Position numbers and translations under genes: made by a program
Part shown: positions 1 through 8,143 of the stretch, in pieces
How the letters are laid out: every line of letters begins with the position of its first letter
How positions within the stretch are numbered: position 1 is the stretch's first letter
The notes under the pieces: generated by a model
The model's input: only the letters and a program-made list of their open reading frames with translations
The model's database searches: none
What the model was told of the DNA's origin: nothing
DNA from: CAIMUS01 sp046347625
Lineage (GTDB): Bacteria > Pseudomonadota > Gammaproteobacteria > Competibacterales > Competibacteraceae
NCBI GenBank assembly: GCA_046347625.1
Contig: JAXMFU010000002.1
Span: 806,001 to 870,000, forward strand
Reading direction: 5' to 3'
DNA: 64,000 bases

Positions 1-1725
1 GATCCGGGCATGCTGGCGGATATCGGCGGCCTGCGGCATGACCTGATCCAAGGCGGTGACAGCCGCCCGGCGCAGCACCTCCCGCCGTTCGGACCAAGCC
101 GATTCGAACCGCACGGTGCGGGCTACCAGAGCATGGACGGTGCGCACGCCCTGTTCAGCATGAGCCAGCCGCACCAAAGAAAGCTTGTCCACTTGTCGGA
201 AGGCGCCGGCGGCCTTACGCTCGGCGTCATCGGACGTGAGTTGAGGTTTCGGGGACCGTCTGAAAATTTTATTGAAAATCTTGGCTGTCCAGCGAGATAG
301 TTTATTGCCCGGCCCATCGGTGATGGTGAAAGCGTCTACAACCAGCCGGGCGGGAATCGGCGCCGCCGCCAGCGAAGCGGCCAGCAGCAGGAAATCCAGA
401 CCGGCCCGATCCAACTGGCGAATACTGCGCAACAGCGTGGCGGCGATACCGGTCTCGTGGCCGGTGGGCAACACGTCCACGAATTCCCGCGCCAGTTCCA
501 GTTCGTCTTGCTGTGGATCGGTCAGATCGTCGCGATACTCGGCGAAAGACTTCAATCCTGCGAACTCCCGCAAGGCCGCGGCGGCCACTTCCAGCGCCAG
601 TGGATGACAGCCCAGCAGATCCACTGCGATGGTGCGGGCAGCAGACTGATCTTCCGCTGTTGCCGGCTTGCGGTAGGTCGTGAGCAGTTCGAGGGCCTCG
701 GCTTCGGGCAGAACATCCAGCGCCACCGTTTTGCCCAGCCGGCCATACTCCCGGCTGCGGGTGGTGAACAGCGTCTTGCCCAGCGGATGCGGCGCCAGCC
801 AGCGGCGGAAGGCGTCGGCGTCGAGGCCGCTGGGTAGATCGTCCACCACCCACAGGAAAGGTTCAGCGCGCTTGCCGAGTTCATGCTGTAACAGCGCCCG
901 TATTTCTTCCGGCGACCGGCCTTCCACCGCCAGGCCCAGTTCACGGGCGAATTCACCTTCCTGCCGCTGGCGTTCGGCGTCCAGTTGCCCCAACTCGGCA
1001 CCGTCCAGGCCGCTGTCCTTGCCGAGCGCACGCAGCCAAAAGATGCCGCCCGGATAGGCGGAACCGAAACGCAGGGCGTATTCCTCCGCCAGCAGCGATT
1101 TGCCGATCCCGCCCATGCCCTGCACCTGGGCCGATACGGCGGGTGCGGCGGCGGTGATGATGGCGTCGCTACCGGTGTGCAGCACCGTATGGACCTGCCA
1201 GAGATCGGTGTAACGTCCCACGAAATTAGCCGCGGGCAGCAGGGTTCGGCCATGACAGGCGGGAGGGCTGAAGGGACGAATATCGCCGAGCGCGCCGCTC
1301 AGCGACGCCAGATGCTGCACAATCGCGTCCGCCAGTTTCGCCGGACCGGCCGTATCGTCCGCCGCCGGCGCCGCCGGCAGATTTTCCCGCCGCAGTTCGC
1401 CGGGATGGATATGGTCCAGACCCGGCTCCGGATTGACCACCAGCACCCGTCGGCAGGGATCGCCTTCCCGCTGGGCGGCCAGATAGGCGGTGGTCAGTTC
1501 CCACTGACAGGCACGCGATTCGGGATAGCGAATCGAATACCAGGCAAACAGGGCCTTGGCATGGGCCAGTCCCGCTTGAATCCGCTGGGAAAAGTCCTCG
1601 AAAGCATCGATCTCCTGCCGGTCGAACCAGAGCTTCAGGCCGCGTTGCTCCAGTGCCTGTTTCAAAGGCTCGATTCGATCGCTATCGGTGCGGCGGTAGC
1701 TGATAAACACATCATAGGCGGCCAC
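1..1725 (-). CDS. TIR / NB-ARC STAND ATPase (partial, 3' end outside window)
   Basis: One unbroken reading frame runs from a GTG start at 1725 off the left edge, giving at least 575 residues. The N-terminus reads AAYDVFISYRRTDSDR, the opening strand of a TIR domain. A P-loop GMGGIGKSLLAEE lies near residue 205 and a Walker B FLWVVDDLPSGLD near residue 296, followed by LFTTRSREYG and CHPLALEVAA, the sensor and GLPL-like motifs of NB-ARC ATPases. Family knowledge: TIR domains in such proteins can be NADases or adaptors, and STAND ATPases act as ligand-triggered switches in signalling or anti-phage defence. The C-terminal sensor region (repeats, if any) is not visible, so the trigger is unknown. 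No ATG lies in frame near the TIR start, so GTG was chosen. The gene is divergent from the broken toxin-antitoxin genes beside it. Confidence 0.85.
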   Translation of the reverse strand, partial: MAAYDVFISYRRTDSDRIEPLKQALEQRGLKLWFDRQEIDAFEDFSQRIQAGLAHAKALFAWYSIRYPESRACQWELTTAYLAAQREGDPCRRVLVVNPEPGLDHIHPGELRRENLPAAPAADDTAGPAKLADAIVQHLASLSGALGDIRPFSPPACHGRTLLPAANFVGRYTDLWQVHTVLHTGSDAIITAAAPAVSAQVQGMGGIGKSLLAEEYALRFGSAYPGGIFWLRALGKDSGLDGAELGQLDAERQRQEGEFARELGLAVEGRSPEEIRALLQHELGKRAEPFLWVVDDLPSGLDADAFRRWLAPHPLGKTLFTTRSREYGRLGKTVALDVLPEAEALELLTTYRKPATAEDQSAARTIAVDLLGCHPLALEVAAAALREFAGLKSFAEYRDDLTDPQQDELELAREFVDVLPTGHETGIAATLLRSIRQLDRAGLDFLLLAASLAAAPIPARLVVDAFTITDGPGNKLSRWTAKIFNKIFRRSPKPQLTSDDAERKAAGAFRQVDKLSLVRLAHAEQGVRTVHALVARTVRFESAWSERREVLRRAAVTALDQVMPQAADIRQHARI

Positions 1726-1737
1726 GATCGTTATCCG

Positions 1738-2073
1738 ATTTATCCTGGCAAGACTGTTGTCATCTTTGAGAAGAATAGCAGAGTTTATCGGGAAATTGAT
1801 ATTCTGAGCGATGAGGAACTAATGCTCGGCTTGCGCCAAGCTATAAAAGAAGTACAGGACTTACGCAAACACCCCTTTAACCCGTCCTGCTCACCACTGT
1901 CATTCCGGCTGGGAAGCCGGAATCCAGAGGCCATGGAGGGCAAGCCTCCGATCGGAGTCGAGGGCAAGCTTCTGGATTCCCGCTTACGCGGGAATGACAA
2001 TTTGCGTAAGTCCTGAGTAGAAACAGGACAGGGAATTTCCTGGGAGGAGGCCAAAAAGGAGCTGGGGCGTTGA
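1738..2073 (+). pseudogene. Antitoxin gene remnant interrupted by a small mobile repeat
   Basis: The frame reads YPGKTVVIFEKNSRVYREI, then DILSDEELMLGLRQAIKEV, and is cut at 1855 by an inverted-repeat element. If the element and one copy of the flanking AGTA are removed, it continues as EVETGQGISWEEAKKELGR and stops at 2071-2073. That WEEAKKELG ending is typical of small antitoxins paired with RelE/ParE toxins. The inserted 165 bases keep the frame, but the element's end supplies a TGA at 2014-2016, so the product would be truncated. No ATG, GTG or TTG lies close upstream of YPGK, so the 5' end also looks lost. The toxin start overlaps the stop, as in intact pairs. The exact family is not assigned. 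Confidence 0.65.
1855..2015. repeat. MITE-like element with 15-bp terminal inverted repeats and AGTA target duplication
   Basis: The left end CAGGACTTACGCAAA (1855-1869) is the exact reverse complement of the right end (2001-2015). The tetranucleotide AGTA occurs immediately outside both ends (1851-1854 and 2016-2019), as expected for a target-site duplication. The 161-base body has a nested imperfect palindrome of the common 'cattccggc ... gaatgac' type and no coding potential of its own. It sits inside an antitoxin gene. It is probably a non-autonomous element moved in trans by a transposase not present in this window. Confidence 0.8.
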
Positions 2074-2153
2074 GCTATCGAATCGTTATTCTGCCCCAGG
2101 CGTTGAAAATGTTAAAAGCTACTGCTGATTTATCAGTTCGCAGGGCGCAATAG
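2070..2153 (+). pseudogene. RelE/ParE-type toxin gene, truncated after 27 codons
   Basis: A TTG start overlapping the antitoxin stop opens the frame SYRIVILPQALKMLKATADL, which matches the N-terminus usual for RelE/ParE-superfamily mRNA interferase or gyrase toxins. After VRRAQ the frame hits TAG at 2151-2153, inside a second inverted-repeat element. Toxins of this type are about 85-100 residues long, so about two thirds are missing. The pair is therefore dead on both sides. The family call rests on the N-terminal pattern and the antitoxin context only. Confidence 0.6.
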
Positions 2154-2218
2154 CGGAGCGTATTGCGCCGTGATGTGACTGCCCTCATCCGGCGCATTAC
2201 GCTCCGCTTATGCGCCCT
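2142..2218. repeat. Short inverted-repeat element (family shared with 25937-26024)
   Basis: AGGGCGCAATAGCGGAGCG at the left end is nearly the reverse complement of CGCTCCGCTTATGCGCCCT at the right end. The same arms and a similar core recur at 25937-26024. The left arm overlaps the last codons of the truncated toxin gene, so insertion of this repeat probably caused that truncation. No coding potential. The remaining bases up to grxD hold nothing I recognise. Confidence 0.7.
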
Positions 2219-2269
2219 ACGGTTTATGCTTCCAGGGTGGTTATCGCTGGAAACGACAGCTGCTAAAGG

Positions 2270-2596
2270 CTATGCCTTAGCCTTATGCGCGGCCTGTTCC
2301 ATCAGCTTCTGAAGTTCACCACTCTGGTAAAGCTCCAGGGTAATATCGCAGCCACCGATCAACTCGCCATTGATATAGACCTGCGGAAACGTGGGCCAAT
2401 CGGCATAGCGGGGCAGGTTCTGGAAGATGTCGGGGTCATCCAATACATTGACATGGGCAAAGGGAATGCCGGTCGCCCTCATGGCCGCCGCCGCGCGACT
2501 GGAGAAACCGCACATCGGAAAGTCCGGCGTACCCTTCATGTAGATAATGATCGGATTGGATTCGACCTGTTGCTTGATGCGTTCTAACACATCCAT
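2270..2596 (-). CDS. grxD: Monothiol glutaredoxin (Grx4 type)
   Basis: This 108-residue protein is full length for the family. It has the monothiol active site CGFS at residues 29-32, the preceding IYMKGTPDFPM segment, the cis-proline stretch WPTFPQVYINGELIGGCDI and the glutathione-binding GGCD. Monothiol glutaredoxins of this class bind a 2Fe-2S cluster with glutathione and hand it to target proteins or act with BolA-type partners in iron homeostasis. They are cytosolic. An AGGTGAGC stretch precedes the ATG. The next gene upstream, the amidotransferase at 2663-4453, reads in the same direction with a gap of about 66 bases, so they may be co-transcribed. No BolA gene is visible beside it. Confidence 0.95.
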   Translation of the reverse strand: MDVLERIKQQVESNPIIIYMKGTPDFPMCGFSSRAAAAMRATGIPFAHVNVLDDPDIFQNLPRYADWPTFPQVYINGELIGGCDITLELYQSGELQKLMEQAAHKAKA

Positions 2597-2662
2597 TCAG
2601 CTCACCTCGTTACCTTGGGAAATCGATAAAGCTCATTAGACCCCGGCGGCGGCACCGGTTCA

Positions 2663-4453
2663 TCAGGCGGCCTTGACGGCATCGACGTTCAACTGTAACC
2701 ACAATTCGAGCAAGGCCGCATGCCAGAGTTTGCTGCCCTGCAAGCGGGTCAGATAGGTTTCCGGACTGGCCAGCAGCTTATCCAGATAGGAGCGCTGGAA
2801 CAGTCCCCGCTCCCGGCAGGCGCGGGAATTCAGAATATCGGTCATGAATTGCAGGAATTCACCGCGAACGTATTTCAAGGCCGGCATCGGGAAATAGCCC
2901 TTGGGACGGTCGATCACCGCATCCGGCAGTCGGCCCCGGGCCAGCTTCTTGAGGATATATTTGCCGCCGTCGCCGATTTTCAAGGCCGGCGGTAACTGCA
3001 TGGCCAGTTCCACCACTTCATGGTCCAGAAACGGCACCCGCGCCTCCAGCCCCCAGGCCATGGTCATATTGTCCACCCGCTTGACCGGATCGTCCACGAT
3101 CAGGGTGGTCACATCCAGGCGCAATACCCGATCCAGAAACTCGTCCGCTCCAGGCTCGGCCAGCCGGTCGGCAATGAACTGCGCGGTATGGTCGGGGCCC
3201 CGATAGACCGAAGCAACGGTTTCCAGATATTCCGGATGGTCCCGGTCGAAATAGTGACGGCGGAACCGTTCCAGGTCGCTGCCCCGTTCGGCCTCCATCC
3301 GCGGATACCAGAAGTAGCCACCGAAGACTTCGTCGGCACCCTGGCCGCTCTGCACGACTTTGACGGCTTGTGATACCCGTTCCGCCAGCAGGTAAAACGC
3401 CACCGCATCCTGAGCCACCATCGGTTCGGACATGCAGGTCACCGCTTCCGGCAGGCGCTTTAACACCTCGTCATTGGGAATCAAATAGCGCTGATGCCGG
3501 GTGGCGTAACGCGCCGCCACCGGATCGGAATATTCGAACTCACTGCCACGCTCTTCCGGCTGATCCTCGAAACCGATGGAGAAGGTCAACAGATTGTTGA
3601 CCCCACTTTCGGCCAGCAGGGCGACCAGCAGGCTGGAATCCAATCCCCCCGACAGCAACACGCCGACCGGCACATCGGCGATATCGAGCCGCCGCCGCAC
3701 CGCCTTTATCAGGCTTTGATGGACCGCTTCCAGCCAGCCCTGCTCGGTATAAATCTGAGTCGGTCGGGTGGCGCGCAACTGCCAATAAGTACGTTGCCGC
3801 TCCTGGCCCTGGGCGTCGATACTCAAGGTGGTGGCCGGCGGCAGCTTGCGGATGCCCTGTAGAATGGTGCGTGGCGCTGGAATTACGGCATGCAAGCTTA
3901 GCTGGAAATGCAGGGCAACCGGGTCGATGGCGAGATCCACATCGCCGGCTTCCAATAAAGCCTGAGTACTGGAGGCAAAGCGAAAACAGCGATTGCCATC
4001 GCGGCTGTAATAAAGCGGTTTGATACCCAAGCGATCGCGGGCCAGAAACAGCGTATGTTTATCCCGGTCCCAAATCGCAAAAGCGAATATGCCGATGAAA
4101 TGTTCGACACAATGCTCGCCCCACTCGGCGTAGGCTTTCAGGATGACTTCCGTATCGCCATCGGAAAAGAAACGGTAACCCTTGGCGAGCAGTTCCCGGC
4201 GCAGTTCGCGATAATTGTAGATCGTGCCATTGAAAACCAGGACCAGACCCAGCTCGGAATCCACCATCGGCTGATTCGAGCGCTCGCTGAGATCGATGAT
4301 GGCCAGACGGCGGTGGCCCAGCAGCAGAGGACCGGCGGAAAAGCAGCCCTCATGATCGGGGCCACGTCTGGCCAACCGTCCGAGCATTCGCTGGATCAGA
4401 GCCAGATCCGGTTCCCGCTGGTCGAAACGCAATTCGCCGCAAATACCGCACAT
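2663..4453 (-). CDS. Class II amidotransferase, asparagine synthase family (AsnO / N-acetylglutaminylglutamine amide synthase-like)
   Basis: The 596-residue protein starts MCGICGELRF, so Cys2 is the N-terminal nucleophile of the glutaminase domain; NGTIYNYREL and DRLGIKPLYY follow. The C-terminal half has the ATP-pyrophosphatase motif LLSGGLDSSLLVALL near residue 265 and GQGADEVFGGY. Length and the MCGICGELRFD start fit the asparagine-synthase subfamily that amidates N-acetylglutaminylglutamine, an osmoprotectant dipeptide, better than classical AsnB. In that pathway an acetyltransferase/ligase gene (ngg) and a peptidase gene normally lie adjacent; neither is here, so the substrate is uncertain. 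Plain asparagine synthesis is the main alternative. Confidence 0.75.
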   Translation of the reverse strand: MCGICGELRFDQREPDLALIQRMLGRLARRGPDHEGCFSAGPLLLGHRRLAIIDLSERSNQPMVDSELGLVLVFNGTIYNYRELRRELLAKGYRFFSDGDTEVILKAYAEWGEHCVEHFIGIFAFAIWDRDKHTLFLARDRLGIKPLYYSRDGNRCFRFASSTQALLEAGDVDLAIDPVALHFQLSLHAVIPAPRTILQGIRKLPPATTLSIDAQGQERQRTYWQLRATRPTQIYTEQGWLEAVHQSLIKAVRRRLDIADVPVGVLLSGGLDSSLLVALLAESGVNNLLTFSIGFEDQPEERGSEFEYSDPVAARYATRHQRYLIPNDEVLKRLPEAVTCMSEPMVAQDAVAFYLLAERVSQAVKVVQSGQGADEVFGGYFWYPRMEAERGSDLERFRRHYFDRDHPEYLETVASVYRGPDHTAQFIADRLAEPGADEFLDRVLRLDVTTLIVDDPVKRVDNMTMAWGLEARVPFLDHEVVELAMQLPPALKIGDGGKYILKKLARGRLPDAVIDRPKGYFPMPALKYVRGEFLQFMTDILNSRACRERGLFQRSYLDKLLASPETYLTRLQGSKLWHAALLELWLQLNVDAVKAA

Positions 4454-4486
4454 ATCGCTCGATGGTCGTCAGAATTATTATCGAGG

Positions 4487-4807
4487 CTAACGGCCATAGG
4501 TCAGACTACTGACCTGTACCGGTGGCTTGACACCCGGCACTCGGCGGGCCAGCGAAATCGCTCGGGTATAGGCCATGGCATTGGGCACCGCACCGCTGAG
4601 TGTGACCACGCCCTGGTCGGTACTGACGTCGATATTCGTCGAAGCCAGCACCTCATCCTGTTTGAAGGCATCCTTGACAGCCGCAGTGATCTCCGAGTCA
4701 CTGGGGCCACCGCTGCCGCCGGCGGCACTACCACCGCCCGAACTGGCGCAACCCGTGATTAGACCAAAACCCAGCAGCACTATTGCAAACAAAATTTTTC
4801 TCATCAT
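4487..4807 (-). CDS. BON-domain lipoprotein
   Basis: The 106-residue product has a lipoprotein signal (MMRKILFAIVLLGFGLITGC, lipobox LITGC with Cys20), a Gly/Ser-rich linker, then one BON domain (DSEITAAVKDAFKQDE ... STDQGVVTLSGAVPN). BON domains are found in OsmY-like periplasmic stress proteins and outer-membrane-associated lipoproteins and are thought to bind phospholipid. Typical proteins carry one or two; this has one. It reads in the same direction as the amidotransferase gene downstream with a gap of 33 bases, so co-transcription is possible. The specific role is not known. Confidence 0.85.
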   Translation of the reverse strand: MMRKILFAIVLLGFGLITGCASSGGGSAAGGSGGPSDSEITAAVKDAFKQDEVLASTNIDVSTDQGVVTLSGAVPNAMAYTRAISLARRVPGVKPPVQVSSLTYGR

Positions 4808-5061
4808 CGATCTCCCCGTTGAGTAACCGCACCGGAATCTACCGAGTACCGGCAGACGGCAAGAATAACACAGAGCCGCGCGGGAGCCTGCACTTTGCGC
4901 CGCCGGCTTCGACTCGCCGCACCGAGCCGGCGTTGCATTGTCGAACCGGCCAGCTTAGACTTGTTTGCTCGTGGTTAACCGGTCATCCCATCCCTACCGG
5001 GGTGGAAAAGCTACCGTGCTCCGCAGTCAAACTGTCATTTTCTAACGGAGGATTTACATCC

Positions 5062-5643
5062 ATGGTACACGAACTACCTGCTCTGCCTTATGCGATGAAT
5101 GCGCTGGCGCCGCATATCTCCCAGGAGACCCTGGAGTATCATTACGGCAAGCATCACAAGACCTATGTGGACAACCTGAATAAATTGATCCCCGGCACCG
5201 AGTTCGAGTCGCTGTCACTGGAAGATATTATCAAGAAGTCCTCCGGTGGAGTTTTCAATAATGCCGCTCAGGTCTGGAATCATACGTTCTACTGGAATTG
5301 CCTGAGCCCTAGTGGTGGTGGCGAGCCCGGCGGCGCGCTGGCCGAGGCGATCAATCAGAAGTTCAGCTCTTTCGCCAATTTTAAAGAGCAGTTCACCCAG
5401 TGCGCCGTCACCACCTTCGGTTCCGGTTGGGCCTGGCTGGTTAAAAATTCCGATGGTTCGCTGGATCTTGTCAGCACCAGCAATGCCGGCACGCCCATGA
5501 CCGAAGGTAAAACGGCGCTGCTGACCTGCGATGTCTGGGAGCATGCCTACTATATCGATTACCGCAATGCCCGTCCCAAGTACGTGGAATCCTTCTGGAA
5601 TCTGGTCAACTGGGAGTTTGTTGCCAAACAATTCGGCGGCTAG
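5062..5643 (+). CDS. sodB: Superoxide dismutase (Fe type)
   Basis: The product is 193 residues, the usual size for bacterial Fe superoxide dismutase, which converts superoxide to hydrogen peroxide and oxygen in the cytosol. The four metal ligands are visible: His27 (YHYGKHH), His74 (WNHTFYW), Asp157 and His161 (DVWEHAYY). AAQ at residues 68-70 and FGSGWAWLV fit the Fe rather than the Mn branch. The reading frame stays open upstream, but the ATG at 5062 is chosen because CGGAGGA lies just before it and MVHELPALPY is the conserved N-terminus. The roughly 250 bases upstream hold no other gene. Confidence 0.95.
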   Translation: MVHELPALPYAMNALAPHISQETLEYHYGKHHKTYVDNLNKLIPGTEFESLSLEDIIKKSSGGVFNNAAQVWNHTFYWNCLSPSGGGEPGGALAEAINQKFSSFANFKEQFTQCAVTTFGSGWAWLVKNSDGSLDLVSTSNAGTPMTEGKTALLTCDVWEHAYYIDYRNARPKYVESFWNLVNWEFVAKQFGG

Positions 5644-5723
5644 ACTGTATTTACTTTGCCTATAGTTTTGCCTTGATGGTTCAGCATCTGTAGGGTGCGC
5701 ACGGCGCACCTTGAGCGCTCCCT

Positions 5724-5791
5724 GTCGGGTTACGACGCGCCCGTAGCATCGCTGCCGGTTGATAATTGGGTAGCAGGCGCGTCTAACCCGA
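5724..5791. repeat. Interspersed inverted-repeat element (family shared with 34733-34795)
   Basis: GTCGGGTTACGACGCGCC at the left faces GGCGCGTCTAACCCGAC at the right as an imperfect inverted repeat around a short core (tgccggtt ... gtagc). A related sequence with the same arms occurs upstream of dnaA. It is flanked by short GGTGCGC/GCGCACC palindromes. It fills the gap between the convergent sodB and priA genes and may serve as their transcription end, but no T-run is present. Confidence 0.55.
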
Positions 5792-5853
5792 CCTACGGGA
5801 AGCAGTAAGGTGCACAGGGCGCACCCCGGAGTTCATCGACCCGGTAAGCATTT

Positions 5854-8046
5854 TCAGAGCAGATCCTGCGGGTCCACGTCCAGAGACCAGCGCACCTTGC
5901 GGGCGGCCTTGAGCTCCGCCAACCGTTCTACCCATCGATCCAGAAACGCCTGTAACGACGGTCGTCGGGCGGATTGCACCAGCAATTGCGCCCGGTAGCG
6001 CCCTTCCCGCCGTTCCATCGGCGCGGGCACGGGTCCCAGCAGTTCCACATGCCGATTGAGAGCCTTTCCCAGTTCCAGCGCTTGACTTAAAAAAATCCAG
6101 GCCGATTCGGGTTCCAGTGCCTCGGCCCGCAGCAGGGCCTGGCAGGTAAAGGGTGGTAATTGGGCGGCCTGGCGTTCCACCAGGGCGGCGGCGGCAAAGG
6201 CCGGATAGCCGCCGTAAACCAGGGTTTGCAGCAGCGGGTGCTGAGGATAATGGGTTTGCAGCACGACCACGCCCGGCTTTTCGGCCCGACCGGCCCGGCC
6301 CGCCACCTGCAGCAGCAATTGCGCCATCCGCTCGCCGGCGCGGAAATCCGCGCCGAACAGGCCCTGATCGGCATCCACGACCCCGACCAAGGTCACATTG
6401 GGAAAATGATGGCCCTTGGCCAGCATCTGGGTGCCGATCAGTATTTGCCGCTCACCGCTTTCGATCGCTTGCAATAGCGCTTGCAAACTGCCCTTGCGAC
6501 GGGTGCTGTCGCGATCGATCCGAGCCAGACCGATCTCCGGAAATTCCTGCTTGAGGACTTCTTCGATACGCTCGGTGCCCTGTCCCAGGGCGCGCAGATC
6601 GACGCTGCCGCAGGTCGGACAGGCCGGCGGCAAGGGCTGCCGGGCACCACAGTGATGGCAGATCAGCCGCCGTTGCCGCAGATGCAAGATCAGATGGGCA
6701 TCGCAGCGTTGACACTCGCCCAGCCAGCCGCACTCATGACAGATCAGGGTGGGGGCAAAGCCGCGCCGATTGAGAAACAGCAGGACTTGGTTGCCCTGTT
6801 CAAGCTGAGTCTGGATACGGTTCAGCAGCGGCCTGGACAAGCCATCGTTCATCGGTTGGCCGCGAATATCCAGAATTTCGATTGCCGGTTCCACCGCGGT
6901 ACCGACCCGGTGCGGCAGGCGCAGACAATGATAGCGACCCCGCTGTACGTTGAGCAGGCTTTCCAGCGACGGCGTGGCCGAGCCCAATACCACCGGAATA
7001 TTCGACTGGCGGGCGCGCAGGATGGCCAGGTCGCGGGCATGATAGCGGAACCCCTCCTGCTGCTTGAACGAGGGATCATGCTCCTCATCGACGATAATGA
7101 CACCGGGGTATTTCAGCGGCGCGAAAATCGCCGAGCGGGTGCCGATAATGACGCCGATGCCACCGTCGCGTGCCGCCAGCCAGGCATTCATACGCTCTCT
7201 ATCGCTCAGACCCGAATGCAAGACCGCCGGCGGACTGTGGAGGCGACTTTCGAACCGCGCCAATAACTGTGGAGTCAGGCCGATTTCCGGCACGATCACC
7301 AGGGCCTGCCGGCCTTGCTCCAGTACGGTGGCCACGACGCGCAGATAGACTTCGGTCTTGCCACTGCCGGTCACGCCGTCCAGCAGGAAGGCGGCGAAGC
7401 CGCCCAAGGCGGCACCGATCGTTTCGACCGCCTGTTCCTGAGCGGGATTGAGTACCGGTGGCGTGCTCAGGGGTCGGGGAACCAGGATGGCGTCCAGCAC
7501 CCGTTCTATCCAACCTTTTTCCAGCAAGGCGCGCAGACTGTCCGATCCTGTCTTCAGTTCCTGCTTGAGCTGTTCGGCGGGCACGCCGGCAGGGTACTGC
7601 TCCAGATAGCTCAGTACGATTCGCCGGCGGGGTGCATGTCGGCAGGCATCATCCGCCAGCGCCTGTCGCCCCGCAGGGGTGATTCGCCAGCGTGGACTCC
7701 TATCCCATTGTGCCGGTCGGCCTTGGCGCAACAAGGTCGGCAGCAAAGTACTGAACACTTCACCCGGCGGATGGTGGTAATACTGCTGTGCCCACAGGCT
7801 CATTTCCAGCAGATCGGGCGGTAGCAGCGGCTCGCTGTCCAGCACCGCCACGACAGGACGCAGGGATTCCCGAGCCAGGGGACTGTCGTCGCGCACTTCC
7901 AACAACAGGCCCACCTGCTCCCTCTTGCCGAAGGGCACCCGTACCCGCATGCCTGGATATAACGGCACGGGCGCCTCCGGAGCCAGATAATCGAAGCTCC
8001 GGTACAAAGGCGAGGGCACGGCGATGCGCAGGATTTTGGCTGTCAT
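5854..8046 (-). CDS. priA: Primosomal protein N' (replication restart helicase PriA)
   Basis: The 730-residue protein is full length. Motifs in order: N-terminal DNA-binding region starting AKILRIAVPSPLYRSFDYL; Walker A GVTGSGKTEVYLR; Walker B IIVDEEHDPSFKQQEG; LGSATPSLESL; the cysteine-rich Zn-binding insert (CHECGWLGECQRCD ... CHHCGARQPLPPACPTCGS); and the helicase motif QVAGRAGRAEKPG. PriA is a 3'-5' helicase that recognises stalled forks and D-loops and begins reassembly of the replisome. The sodB gene is convergent. A partial copy of this gene's 5' end lies at 9095-9166 beyond the Uma2-family gene. Confidence 0.96.
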   Translation of the reverse strand: MTAKILRIAVPSPLYRSFDYLAPEAPVPLYPGMRVRVPFGKREQVGLLLEVRDDSPLARESLRPVVAVLDSEPLLPPDLLEMSLWAQQYYHHPPGEVFSTLLPTLLRQGRPAQWDRSPRWRITPAGRQALADDACRHAPRRRIVLSYLEQYPAGVPAEQLKQELKTGSDSLRALLEKGWIERVLDAILVPRPLSTPPVLNPAQEQAVETIGAALGGFAAFLLDGVTGSGKTEVYLRVVATVLEQGRQALVIVPEIGLTPQLLARFESRLHSPPAVLHSGLSDRERMNAWLAARDGGIGVIIGTRSAIFAPLKYPGVIIVDEEHDPSFKQQEGFRYHARDLAILRARQSNIPVVLGSATPSLESLLNVQRGRYHCLRLPHRVGTAVEPAIEILDIRGQPMNDGLSRPLLNRIQTQLEQGNQVLLFLNRRGFAPTLICHECGWLGECQRCDAHLILHLRQRRLICHHCGARQPLPPACPTCGSVDLRALGQGTERIEEVLKQEFPEIGLARIDRDSTRRKGSLQALLQAIESGERQILIGTQMLAKGHHFPNVTLVGVVDADQGLFGADFRAGERMAQLLLQVAGRAGRAEKPGVVVLQTHYPQHPLLQTLVYGGYPAFAAAALVERQAAQLPPFTCQALLRAEALEPESAWIFLSQALELGKALNRHVELLGPVPAPMERREGRYRAQLLVQSARRPSLQAFLDRWVERLAELKAARKVRWSLDVDPQDLL

Positions 8047-8143
8047 GCAGCCATTCTATGAGTACACGAGCGTGCTGTCACAGAATGCCGCTTGGCGGGA
8101 GAAAGTGGCAGCGCCGGGACGGCGCTGATACAGTCTCGAACCC

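Noticed and set aside
985..1700. Long open frames on the plus strand and other minus-strand frames in the first 1.7 kb
   Set aside because: They are shadows; the minus-strand frame with low codon position 1 mod 3 carries clear TIR and NB-ARC motifs throughout.
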